Shown here one piece after another: positions 7,020 to 11,762 of a stretch of DNA of 11,762 nucleotides (positions within the stretch are counted from its first letter, which is position 1; every line of letters begins with the position of its first letter). The translations under genes and the position numbers were made by a program. Origin of the DNA: Oscillospiraceae bacterium (lineage in GTDB: Bacteria > Bacillota > Clostridia > Oscillospirales > Ruminococcaceae); contig JAEDMB010000053.1 in assembly GCA_016303235.1 (NCBI GenBank), positions 1 to 11,762 of the forward strand, read 5' to 3'. The notes under the pieces are model-generated. The model was not told the DNA's origin. It saw only the letters and a program-made list of their open reading frames with translations, and made no database searches.

Positions 7020-7048
7020 TTGACAAATTATAGATTGTATATTATACT
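7020..7048 (+). promoter_or_regulatory. Sigma-A promoter of the lipoprotein gene
   Basis: TTGACA (7020-7025), a 17-nt spacer and TATACT (7043-7048) form a near-consensus promoter. Transcription would start near 7055, 34 nt before the ATG at 7089. Confidence 0.8.
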
Positions 7049-7088
7049 TGTAATTATCAAAATATTATAATGAAAGGTTTTTATAAAA

Positions 7089-7970
7089 ATGAAAAAATCC
7101 AGCATAATAAGCAAAATTATAACATCTGCCTTAATTATTACATCATTGACGGCATGCGGTGAAGCAAGTGAAGTTCCGACGAATAACAGTTCCGAAACAA
7201 AAACAACGCAATCTTCAGCTGAAAATTCCGTTTCCGAAACCGAAACTGAAACCGCTGTTCCTTCTGAACCAAAAACAGAAGTTCAGAGTGAAAATTCCGT
7301 TGCTGAAACTGAAACTGTTGTTTCATCTGAAATAAAAACAGAACCGTCAAGTGAAAATTCTGTTGCCGAAAGTGAAACTGCTGTTTCCACTGAAACTCAG
7401 ACAGAATTTTCAGAAGAAATTTCTGTTCCGGAAAATGCAAATAAAAGTTATAAGTCAGCCTATATTGAAAAGGCTACTGAACTTGATGACGGAAAATGCA
7501 AATTCAACCTGATTTATTTTGATGATGATGATATTCCTGAACTCGTCGCCGGAGAAGATGGATATTATACAAGCCTTTATACTTACAGTAATGGTGAAAT
7601 ATATACATTAATGGAACACTGGGTATACGGAGCTATGGGAAATGCCGGATATGAATATGTTCCGAAAAAAAACAGCCTCCGGAATTACAACAGCGATTAT
7701 GCAGGAGCTATCCGCTATACAACATATATGGAAATCGGCGAAAGCCATTCAATGGATACTGTTGCAGTAATAGAAACATTCAATTTTGATGACTCAAACG
7801 GAAACGGTATTCCTGATGAAGATGAATCAGAATCCATTGGAAAATACAGCAAAAGCTATATTGACGGTTCAGAAATTTCAGAAGAAGATGCTGAAAAATA
7901 TAACGCCGGAGAATATGAATTTATTTCAGTTTCAATGACTTTAGACGAGCTTAAAACGGCACTCAGCTGA
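7089..7970 (+). CDS. Acidic repeat-bearing surface lipoprotein of unknown function
   Basis: The 293-residue protein starts with a lipoprotein signal peptide. The lipobox LTAC places the lipid-modified cysteine at C23, so it should be anchored on the outer face of the membrane. Residues 24-115 are a disordered Ser/Glu/Thr spacer with about three and a half copies of a 21-23 residue unit of the form SENSVAETET...SE.KTE. The C-terminal part (about 120-293) looks folded. It contains YFDDDDIPELVAG (143-155), a motif I know from clostridial secreted proteins, and DDSNGNGIPDEDE (234-246), which resembles a thrombospondin type 3 / EF-like calcium loop (D235, N237, N239, D243). GAAAGG (7072-7077) precedes the start by 11 nt. 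It has its own promoter and terminator. I do not recognise a specific function; ligand or calcium binding at the surface is inference. Confidence 0.8.
   Translation: MKKSSIISKIITSALIITSLTACGEASEVPTNNSSETKTTQSSAENSVSETETETAVPSEPKTEVQSENSVAETETVVSSEIKTEPSSENSVAESETAVSTETQTEFSEEISVPENANKSYKSAYIEKATELDDGKCKFNLIYFDDDDIPELVAGEDGYYTSLYTYSNGEIYTLMEHWVYGAMGNAGYEYVPKKNSLRNYNSDYAGAIRYTTYMEIGESHSMDTVAVIETFNFDDSNGNGIPDEDESESIGKYSKSYIDGSEISEEDAEKYNAGEYEFISVSMTLDELKTALS
7218..7433 (+). repeat. In-frame tandem repeat in the lipoprotein spacer
   Basis: Units begin at residues 44, 67, 88 and 108 (periods of 23, 21 and 21 residues), each starting with [A/S]ENSV or a variant. The DNA copies have diverged, but the shared GAAAATTCCGTT-type starts are still easy to see. 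The last copy is partial. Confidence 0.75.
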
Positions 7971-7976
7971 TTCAAG

Positions 7977-8020
7977 AAAATCCCCTTAATGAATTTTCTC
8001 ATTAAGGGGATTTTTGTTTT
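7977..8020. terminator. Strong bidirectional terminator between convergent genes
   Basis: A perfect 16-bp stem (7977-7992 with 7999-8014) has loop ATTTTC and core TCCCCTTAATGA. On the plus strand it runs into TTTTTGTTTT, an excellent U-tract that ends the lipoprotein transcript. It begins just past the stop codon of the Wzz-like gene on the other strand, where the A-run of the stem gives TTTTC, so it probably serves both genes. Confidence 0.93.
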
Positions 8021-9524
8021 ACTTTACTTCTGTTTTTTCTTCAGTTTTTTCTTCTGATTTTACCGGAACAGCTTTTTTCCTGCTTTCCTCTATAACAGCT
8101 GTGAAGAAAGAAACACAAATATAAATAACTGCAATAAGAGCTTCAACTATGAATATTATATTAACTGAATCTTCAATAACATTCTTAACTGAATGTACTA
8201 CTGATGATGTGCTTGCAGGTACAAGAACATTATAAGCGTTTGCAAATGCAACAGTTGTATAATATTCGTCAGCAGTTTTATTTATATTGTCTATAAGGTC
8301 ATTGACTTTTATATCCAAATCCTCAAAATATTCTTCAACTTTCTGAATCTTTGCATCAGAACCTACCGGTTTGTCCTTAAGAGCTTTTATTCTCTGGTTA
8401 TAATAGTTGATTTTCTGGGTTGTAGTTGAAACTGTATTCTGTGCAGAAATTTTCTGTCTGATAAGCGAATCATACTGCTCTGATAACTTTGTTTCCTGTG
8501 TATTAGTACTGTCAGTACCGTTTCCGAAAACCATAATAGTATCTTTCTGATATGTTTCTATTGATGATGAAATTGTTTTAAGGTTTTCAGACGCAATTGC
8601 CTTTTCACGGTTAAGTGCATCAATTCTGTACTGATAGTAGTCAATCAGTGAATCTTTATCCTTTGTTACGTTATTTACTGTAACATATGACGATATACGG
8701 TCTAAATCCATTTCCTGAATCGTTTTTATAGCTTCTGAAAGGTCAGAGAAGGTATATCCTGTATTAGCTGAACGGAAACGGGTTGTGTCTTCTTCTGCAA
8801 GGTGTGAAACATAGTTTTTAAGCGTTAAAAGTGTTGAATCGAAAACGTCAACAGATTCCGCATAGTCATATTTGGTATAGTCAAGAACTGTAACCGCACT
8901 TCCCAGAGCTTTGTTGTATCCGTATGTTTCAAAGAAGTAGTCACGGTAGCAGTCAAGGATAGTATTGAATATTTCAACAGCCTCCTCATTTTCAAAGGTG
9001 GTCTGTGAATAATTGAATTTTACCTTATACTGTGTAGGATAATAAGTTACATCAAGCATAGCCTGTGCAGCACTTAAAGCTCCGCTTGTCGCATTTTCGT
9101 ATACACTTTTGTATGTAATAATTCTGTCAATAGCATCTGACGGAATAATTTCTTCAATGGAAATACTCTGTCTTATAATTTCAAGCTCATCAAGAGGATA
9201 TCCGAGCTTTGTAAGAGCACTTTCTATTACAAAAGGGTTTTTAAGTGAATTTACATCAAACTTGTTTCCGTCCGGGTCAAGTCCTTTTTCTATGCCGTCA
9301 AATGTAAAGCTTACAAGAGCAGTCATAGCTTTATGCTGGTCAGATGAAAAAATTGCTGAACCCGTCAGTATCAGCATAGCTGAAACAACAGCAGTCACAA
9401 GCCACACAAGAAAATACTTCTTAAATTTTCTGAAAATACCCGATATTGAGATGATGACATCATCTTTTTTATCTTCTTCATTCTGCAGAATTACATTCAG
9501 GTAACACTGTTGATTTTTATCCAT
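8019..9524 (-). CDS. Wzz-like polysaccharide chain-length / export membrane protein
   Basis: The 501-residue protein has the layout of polysaccharide co-polymerases: a short cytoplasmic N-terminus, a first membrane helix (about 38-60), a long external domain rich in coiled coil (strongest about 270-430), a second membrane helix (about 452-477) and a charged tail ending KSEEKTEEKTEVK. Such proteins (Wzz, CapA, YveK) set the chain length of capsule or exopolysaccharide made by a Wzx/Wzy system. The Pro-rich signature usual before the second helix is not evident, only VPAST. No BY-kinase gene of the CpsD type lies beside it. The ATG at 9524 has GGAGGTT (9541-9535) upstream and a very good promoter. 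It is about 2.2 kb from the priming sugar transferase on the same strand, with unrelated genes between, so joint action is an inference from family only. Confidence 0.72.
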   Translation of the reverse strand: MDKNQQCYLNVILQNEEDKKDDVIISISGIFRKFKKYFLVWLVTAVVSAMLILTGSAIFSSDQHKAMTALVSFTFDGIEKGLDPDGNKFDVNSLKNPFVIESALTKLGYPLDELEIIRQSISIEEIIPSDAIDRIITYKSVYENATSGALSAAQAMLDVTYYPTQYKVKFNYSQTTFENEEAVEIFNTILDCYRDYFFETYGYNKALGSAVTVLDYTKYDYAESVDVFDSTLLTLKNYVSHLAEEDTTRFRSANTGYTFSDLSEAIKTIQEMDLDRISSYVTVNNVTKDKDSLIDYYQYRIDALNREKAIASENLKTISSSIETYQKDTIMVFGNGTDSTNTQETKLSEQYDSLIRQKISAQNTVSTTTQKINYYNQRIKALKDKPVGSDAKIQKVEEYFEDLDIKVNDLIDNINKTADEYYTTVAFANAYNVLVPASTSSVVHSVKNVIEDSVNIIFIVEALIAVIYICVSFFTAVIEESRKKAVPVKSEEKTEEKTEVK

Positions 9525-9558
9525 TTAAAAATTTAACCTCCGTTATTATTTATAGATT

Positions 9559-9583
9559 ACACACGAAAATAATATCCGTGTGT
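9559..9583 (-). promoter_or_regulatory. 5' leader stem-loop of the Wzz-like gene
   Basis: ACACACG (9559-9565) and CGTGTGT (9577-9583) form a perfect 7-bp stem with an 11-nt loop. It lies about 5 nt after the predicted start of transcription (near 9588) and well before the ribosome site. A hairpin at the very 5' end often protects mRNA from decay; no riboswitch class is recognised. Confidence 0.5.
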
Positions 9584-9594
9584 TAATAGCTTTT

Positions 9595-9623
9595 ATTATA
9601 TCATATTATATTTTTTACGTCAA
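9595..9623 (-). promoter_or_regulatory. Extended -10 sigma-A promoter of the Wzz-like gene
   Basis: Minus-strand TTGACG (9623-9618), a 17-nt spacer and TATAAT (9600-9595), with TGA directly before the -10 giving an extended TGN element. It matches eleven of twelve consensus positions, so strong basal expression is expected. Confidence 0.83.
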
Positions 9624-9746
9624 TATATTATCAGAAATTCCAGTAAATCACTAAAATAATATTTAAGCAAATGTATTATTACTAATCAATATGCACAAAA
9701 TCCTTTTTTTAAAAAAGTATTCTATGCAAAAATCAAACATCAATAC

Positions 9747-9763
9747 CACATTTTTAAAATGTG
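9747..9763 (-). terminator. Weak candidate terminator of the HxlR-family gene
   Basis: CACATTTT and AAAATGTG form an AT-rich hairpin 18 nt beyond the stop codon. Minus-strand bases after it are only moderately T-rich (GGTATTGATGTTTGATTTTT). It is weak, but it is the only hairpin seen at this gene end. Confidence 0.3.
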
Positions 9764-9781
9764 TCGAATAGCCAGACTCAT

Positions 9782-10108
9782 TCAGACTTGCGTATTCAGA
9801 TAATCCGTTCCCCAGCTACACATTGAATCAAGAACAGGAACAATACTCCTCCCTAATTCAGATAAACTGTACTCCACCTTTGGCGGAACGACAGGATAAA
9901 TTGTTCTGATAATAAGCCCGTCAGTCTCTAAATCACGGAGTTGTTGTGTGAGCATTTTTTCAGTTGCTTTGGGAATCAGACGTTTTAGTTCACTGAATCT
10001 TTTTTTACCATCAACCAAATGCCATAATATTACTGCTTTATATTTTCCGCCAATAAGCTGTATGGTTGCATCAACAGGACAGTTAAATTTACTCGGACAA
10101 GCTTGCAT
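9782..10108 (-). CDS. HxlR/DUF24-family redox-type transcriptional regulator
   Basis: The 108-residue winged-helix protein carries the hallmarks of the HxlR (DUF24, MarR-like) family: NCPVDATIQLIGGKYK at 9-24, KKRFSELKRLIPKATEKML in the recognition region (35-53), and the wing PPKVEYSLSELGRSIVPVL (75-93). C10 aligns with the redox-sensing cysteine of YodB (Cys6) by its spacing to the GK motif. C4 and C97 are further cysteines that could pair with it. Relatives QsrR, YodB and HypR sense quinones, diamide or hypochlorite and repress nitroreductase or quinone-reductase genes. The ATG at 10108 is chosen because AGGAGG (10120-10115) lies 6 nt upstream; the frame is open to an ATG at 10171 with no ribosome site. 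The divergent nitroreductase is its probable target. The inducer is unknown. Confidence 0.92.
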   Translation of the reverse strand: MQACPSKFNCPVDATIQLIGGKYKAVILWHLVDGKKRFSELKRLIPKATEKMLTQQLRDLETDGLIIRTIYPVVPPKVEYSLSELGRSIVPVLDSMCSWGTDYLNTQV

Positions 10109-10140
10109 AATATTCCTCCTTATATACTTACTTTTTGTAT

Positions 10141-10165
10141 AGTACATTACAAAAAAGTGTGTACT
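10141..10165. promoter_or_regulatory. Candidate operator: AGTACA-N13-TGTACT inverted repeat
   Basis: Two perfect 6-bp half-sites (10141-10146 and 10160-10165) lie in the divergent region, and the right arm touches the -35 box of the nitroreductase. A dimeric HxlR protein bound here could control both its own gene and the nitroreductase. No clear sigma-A promoter for the hxlR-type gene was found in this region. Confidence 0.45.
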
Positions 10166-10193
10166 TGACAATCAGAAACTTGTATGATATTAT
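10165..10193 (+). promoter_or_regulatory. Extended -10 sigma-A promoter of the nitroreductase
   Basis: TTGACA (10165-10170), a 17-nt spacer and TATTAT (10188-10193), preceded by TGA (10185-10187), form a strong extended -10 promoter. Transcription would start near 10200. A promoter this good suggests that expression is held down by repression. Confidence 0.8.
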
Positions 10194-10213
10194 TATAACA
10201 TAACCGGTTATAA
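10193..10213. promoter_or_regulatory. Candidate operator at the nitroreductase transcription start
   Basis: TTATAAC (10193-10199) and GTTATAA (10207-10213) form an inverted repeat with a 7-nt spacer. Nested in it is the perfect 12-bp palindrome ATAACCGGTTAT (10200-10211). It overlaps the -10 and start point, an ideal place for a repressor. Confidence 0.45.
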
Positions 10214-10220
10214 TTTGCAA

Positions 10221-10230
10221 GCTGTACAGC
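10221..10230. promoter_or_regulatory. GCTGTACAGC palindrome next to the nitroreductase ribosome site
   Basis: This perfect 10-bp palindrome ends directly before the AGAAAGGA ribosome site. The same GCTGTAC and GTACAGC arms recur, split, in the hairpin behind the gene. It could be a DNA half-site pair or an RNA element. Confidence 0.4.
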
Positions 10231-10244
10231 AGAAAGGAATTATT

Positions 10245-10751
10245 ATGAATTTTTCTGAACTTATAAAAGTACGTCATTCCGTCAGAAAGTATATTCCGAA
10301 AAAGGTTGAACCCGAAAAGCGTAATGCTATTCTGGAAGCTGGTCGAATTGCACCGACCGCTGCAAATTTACAGCCGGTCAAGGTACTTGTTATTGAGGAA
10401 GAAACAGGTCTTTCAAAGCTTGAAAAGGCTGCAAATATATACGGTGCAAAGCTTGCACTTATCGTCTGTGCAAGCCATAGCACAGCTTGGAAAAGACCTT
10501 TTGACGGCAAAAAGACAACAGATATAGATGCATCTATCGTAACCGACCACATGATGCTGAAAGCAACTGAACTTGGTCTTGGCAGTGTATGGATTTGTTA
10601 TTTCAAACCTGATATACTGAAAAGAGAATTTAACATTCCCAATGATTTGGAGGCAGTTAATATTCTTGCTGTCGGATATTCCGGTGAAACTGTAATTCCC
10701 ACAAAGGACAGAAAGGATATGGCTGAATTTGCGTTCTTTGAACAGCTGTAA
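10245..10751 (+). CDS. Nitroreductase-family FMN-dependent oxidoreductase
   Basis: The 168-residue protein is a compact member of the nitroreductase family, which uses NAD(P)H and FMN to reduce nitro compounds, quinones or flavins in the cytoplasm. RHSVRKYIPK (10-19) is the N-terminal FMN phosphate-binding motif. RIAPTAANLQPVKVLVI (34-50) is the next conserved block, and HMMLKATELGLGSVWICYF (102-120) the C-terminal FMN block. AAAGGA (10233-10238) lies 6 nt before the ATG at 10245; a TTG 30 nt upstream has no such site. The gene is divergent from the HxlR-family regulator, a pairing seen for quinone- and diamide-responsive systems, so induction by electrophiles is likely. It is shorter than NfsA/NfsB types (about 220-240 residues), so substrate cannot be inferred from those enzymes. 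Confidence 0.9.
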   Translation: MNFSELIKVRHSVRKYIPKKVEPEKRNAILEAGRIAPTAANLQPVKVLVIEEETGLSKLEKAANIYGAKLALIVCASHSTAWKRPFDGKKTTDIDASIVTDHMMLKATELGLGSVWICYFKPDILKREFNIPNDLEAVNILAVGYSGETVIPTKDRKDMAEFAFFEQL

Positions 10752-10771
10752 TGCTACTTACCGATAAAAAG

Positions 10772-10810
10772 TGAATGCTGTACCTGGATAATTCCATGTA
10801 CAGCAGTTCA
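10772..10810. repeat. Long imperfect inverted repeat downstream of the nitroreductase
   Basis: GCTGTAC (10777-10783) pairs with GTACAGC (10798-10804), with an inner TGGA/TCCA stem and outer pairing of TGAAT with ATTCA-like bases through a one-base bulge. There is no U-tract on the plus strand. On the minus strand CTTTTTATC follows, although no minus-strand gene leads into it. It may be an mRNA 3'-end structure, a protein-binding site or an antisense terminator. Confidence 0.55.
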
Positions 10811-10824
10811 TTCAGCAAAATGGA

Positions 10825-10840
10825 TTTACATGAATGTAAA
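10825..10840. promoter_or_regulatory. Candidate operator upstream of the araC-type gene
   Basis: TTTACAT and ATGTAAA form a 16-bp palindrome with a 2-nt centre, ending 9 nt before the -35 box. Its centre lies about 52 bp upstream of the predicted transcription start, a position used by activators. The heptamer ATGAATG overlaps it (10830-10836) and recurs at 10863-10869 in the spacer. Confidence 0.45.
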
Positions 10841-10849
10841 CAGTCATAA

Positions 10850-10878
10850 TTGACAAATCTGTATGAATGATATATAAT
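10850..10878 (+). promoter_or_regulatory. Perfect consensus sigma-A promoter of the AraC-family gene
   Basis: TTGACA (10850-10855), a 17-nt spacer and TATAAT (10873-10878) match the consensus at all positions. Transcription should start near 10885, about 31 nt before the ATG. Confidence 0.87.
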
Positions 10879-10915
10879 AAAACTGACATAATCTGTTCAG
10901 AACGGAGATATTAAA

Positions 10916-11701
10916 ATGATTATCAACAGCTTAGGATACAATTGCTGTCAGGATTCCGGATTCTCTTTAAACTTTCCGCTTAAAAGAGGCGAAAATCTTA
11001 TGATTCTTCTGAAAAACAATACGATATTCAACATAAACGGAAACGATGTTAAAATACCTCAGGATTCTGTTTTTTTCTTTAAAAAATCCACTGAAAAATG
11101 CTGTCGCTGTCTTTCTGACAATTCTTTTTCCGGTGACTGGATTCTTTTTGAATTTGAAAACAATGAAGAAGAAACCTTTTTCAGCCTTGGCTTAAAATAT
11201 GAACAGCCTGTTCAGATGGATAATCTCTGCTTTCTCAGTTTCTGCATAAAATCAATAGCCTATGAAAAATATTCCGGCAATATTAACAGTCAAAGCAGTA
11301 TACAGCATTATATGTTCCTGATTTTCAACAGCATAAGCGAACAGATAAATAAAAAATCACTCAGACCCGTTAAATGCGACAATTATTTTGAAATTCTCTC
11401 ACATATCAGAAATAAAATATACAGCCACCCTTATGAACAGATGACTATTGACAGTATCTCTCATGAAGTCCGTATGAGCAAGTCAAATTTTCAGCACCTC
11501 TATAAAAAATATTTCAATGTTACATTTATTCAGGATTTAATCAACAGCAGAATCGAATACGCTAAAATGCTCCTTATACATACAAATTTCAATGTCAGTG
11601 ATATTGCCTTTCAGTGCGGTTACAATAACTATATACATTTTACAAAACAATTCAAGATTAAAACAGGTATGACTCCTGTTGAATACCGGAAAATGTTCTG
11701 A
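10916..11701 (+). CDS. AraC-family transcriptional regulator
   Basis: The 261-residue protein has a C-terminal AraC DNA-binding domain of two helix-turn-helix motifs (about 160-261). The first is MTIDSISHEVRMSKSNFQHL. The second is FNVSDIAFQCGYNNYIHFTK, followed by the family signature F....GMTPVEYRK. The N-terminal part (1-150) looks like a cupin-type sensing domain but is not assigned to a known ligand class. It contains two cysteine groups, C10-C11 and C62-C63-C65. GGAG (10904-10907) lies 8 nt before the ATG. The gene has its own consensus promoter and terminator. The targets are unknown: AraC proteins often control adjacent genes, but the nitroreductase upstream already has an HxlR partner, and what lies to the right is outside the window. 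Confidence 0.92.
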   Translation: MIINSLGYNCCQDSGFSLNFPLKRGENLMILLKNNTIFNINGNDVKIPQDSVFFFKKSTEKCCRCLSDNSFSGDWILFEFENNEEETFFSLGLKYEQPVQMDNLCFLSFCIKSIAYEKYSGNINSQSSIQHYMFLIFNSISEQINKKSLRPVKCDNYFEILSHIRNKIYSHPYEQMTIDSISHEVRMSKSNFQHLYKKYFNVTFIQDLINSRIEYAKMLLIHTNFNVSDIAFQCGYNNYIHFTKQFKIKTGMTPVEYRKMF

Positions 11702-11711
11702 AAATAAAAAA

Positions 11712-11742
11712 TCCCACGCAAAATGCGTGGGAAAATTTTTTT
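11712..11742 (+). terminator. Rho-independent terminator of the AraC-family gene
   Basis: TCCCACGCA (11712-11720) and TGCGTGGGA (11724-11732) form a perfect 9-bp stem with an AAA loop, followed by AAA and seven T residues (11736-11742). It begins 10 nt after the stop codon. Confidence 0.95.
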
Positions 11743-11762
11743 GAAATAATTATCTCTTTGAA

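Noticed and set aside
7138..7440. Minus-strand Gln/Phe-rich repetitive open frame
   Set aside because: It is the reverse-frame shadow of the Ser/Glu/Thr repeat in the lipoprotein, which has a lipobox, promoter and terminator on the plus strand.
5162..9524. A single capsule operon joining the sugar transferase and the Wzz-like gene
   Set aside because: trxB and an opposite-strand lipoprotein lie between them, and both polysaccharide genes have their own consensus promoters and terminators.
9680..9740. Near-repeats TATGCACAAAATC and TATGCAAAAATC as a direct repeat element
   Set aside because: The copies differ by an indel, lie in very AT-rich DNA and have no associated gene or palindrome; chance is the simplest reading.
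10109..10171. N-terminal extension of the HxlR-family gene to ATG 10171
   Set aside because: The family begins close to the NCPV motif, AGGAGG is placed 6 nt before ATG 10108, and the extension would overlap the -35 region of the divergent gene.
10215..10244. TTG start 10 codons before the nitroreductase ATG
   Set aside because: No ribosome site precedes it, while AAAGGA sits 6 nt before ATG 10245, and the family motif RHSVRKY lies at the usual distance from that ATG.

Overview
The window is AT-rich DNA from an anaerobic, fibre-degrading Firmicute, most probably a cellulosome-forming Ruminococcus. The main evidence is a secreted GH5 glucanase that ends in a threonine-rich linker and a dockerin, a layout typical of the R. 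flavefaciens / R. champanellensis group. Strong AGGAGG ribosome sites and consensus TTGACA-N17-TATAAT promoters also fit a Firmicute. The species cannot be fixed from this sequence alone. I see ten protein genes (one cut by the left edge) and no RNA genes, mobile elements, CRISPR arrays or phage genes.

Left part (1-5160). A partial ECF sigma factor (minus strand) lies downstream of a large polytopic membrane protein of GT-C glycosyltransferase type (minus strand), with a terminator between them. Divergent from the membrane protein is the GH5-dockerin endoglucanase (plus strand). For both divergent genes the longest reading frame starts upstream of, or inside, the likely promoter, so shorter starts are annotated. 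The glucanase leader has an unusual layout: a strong Shine-Dalgarno sequence lies 33 nt before the ATG, with a perfect 9-bp hairpin between them.

Middle part (5160-9540). Single genes, mostly with their own promoter and terminator: a priming undecaprenyl-phosphate sugar phosphotransferase (minus), thioredoxin reductase (minus), a repeat-bearing acidic lipoprotein (plus) and a Wzz-like chain-length protein (minus). The sugar transferase, the Wzz-like protein and the GT-C protein all point to surface polysaccharide synthesis, but they are dispersed and do not form a capsule operon.

Right part (9780-11762). A small redox-type regulatory block: a DUF24/HxlR repressor with the conserved sensing cysteine (minus), a divergent FMN nitroreductase (plus), and a cysteine-containing AraC-family regulator (plus) behind a perfect consensus promoter. 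Several palindromes with TGTAC half-sites surround the nitroreductase, and a separate TTTACAT/ATGTAAA palindrome lies just upstream of the araC promoter. The likely story, by inference, is a response to electrophiles or quinones.

I did not find clear evidence of a wholly new system. The best leads are the hairpin-split ribosome site of the glucanase, the unassigned module of that enzyme, the operator-like palindromes of the redox block and the uncharacterised lipoprotein.
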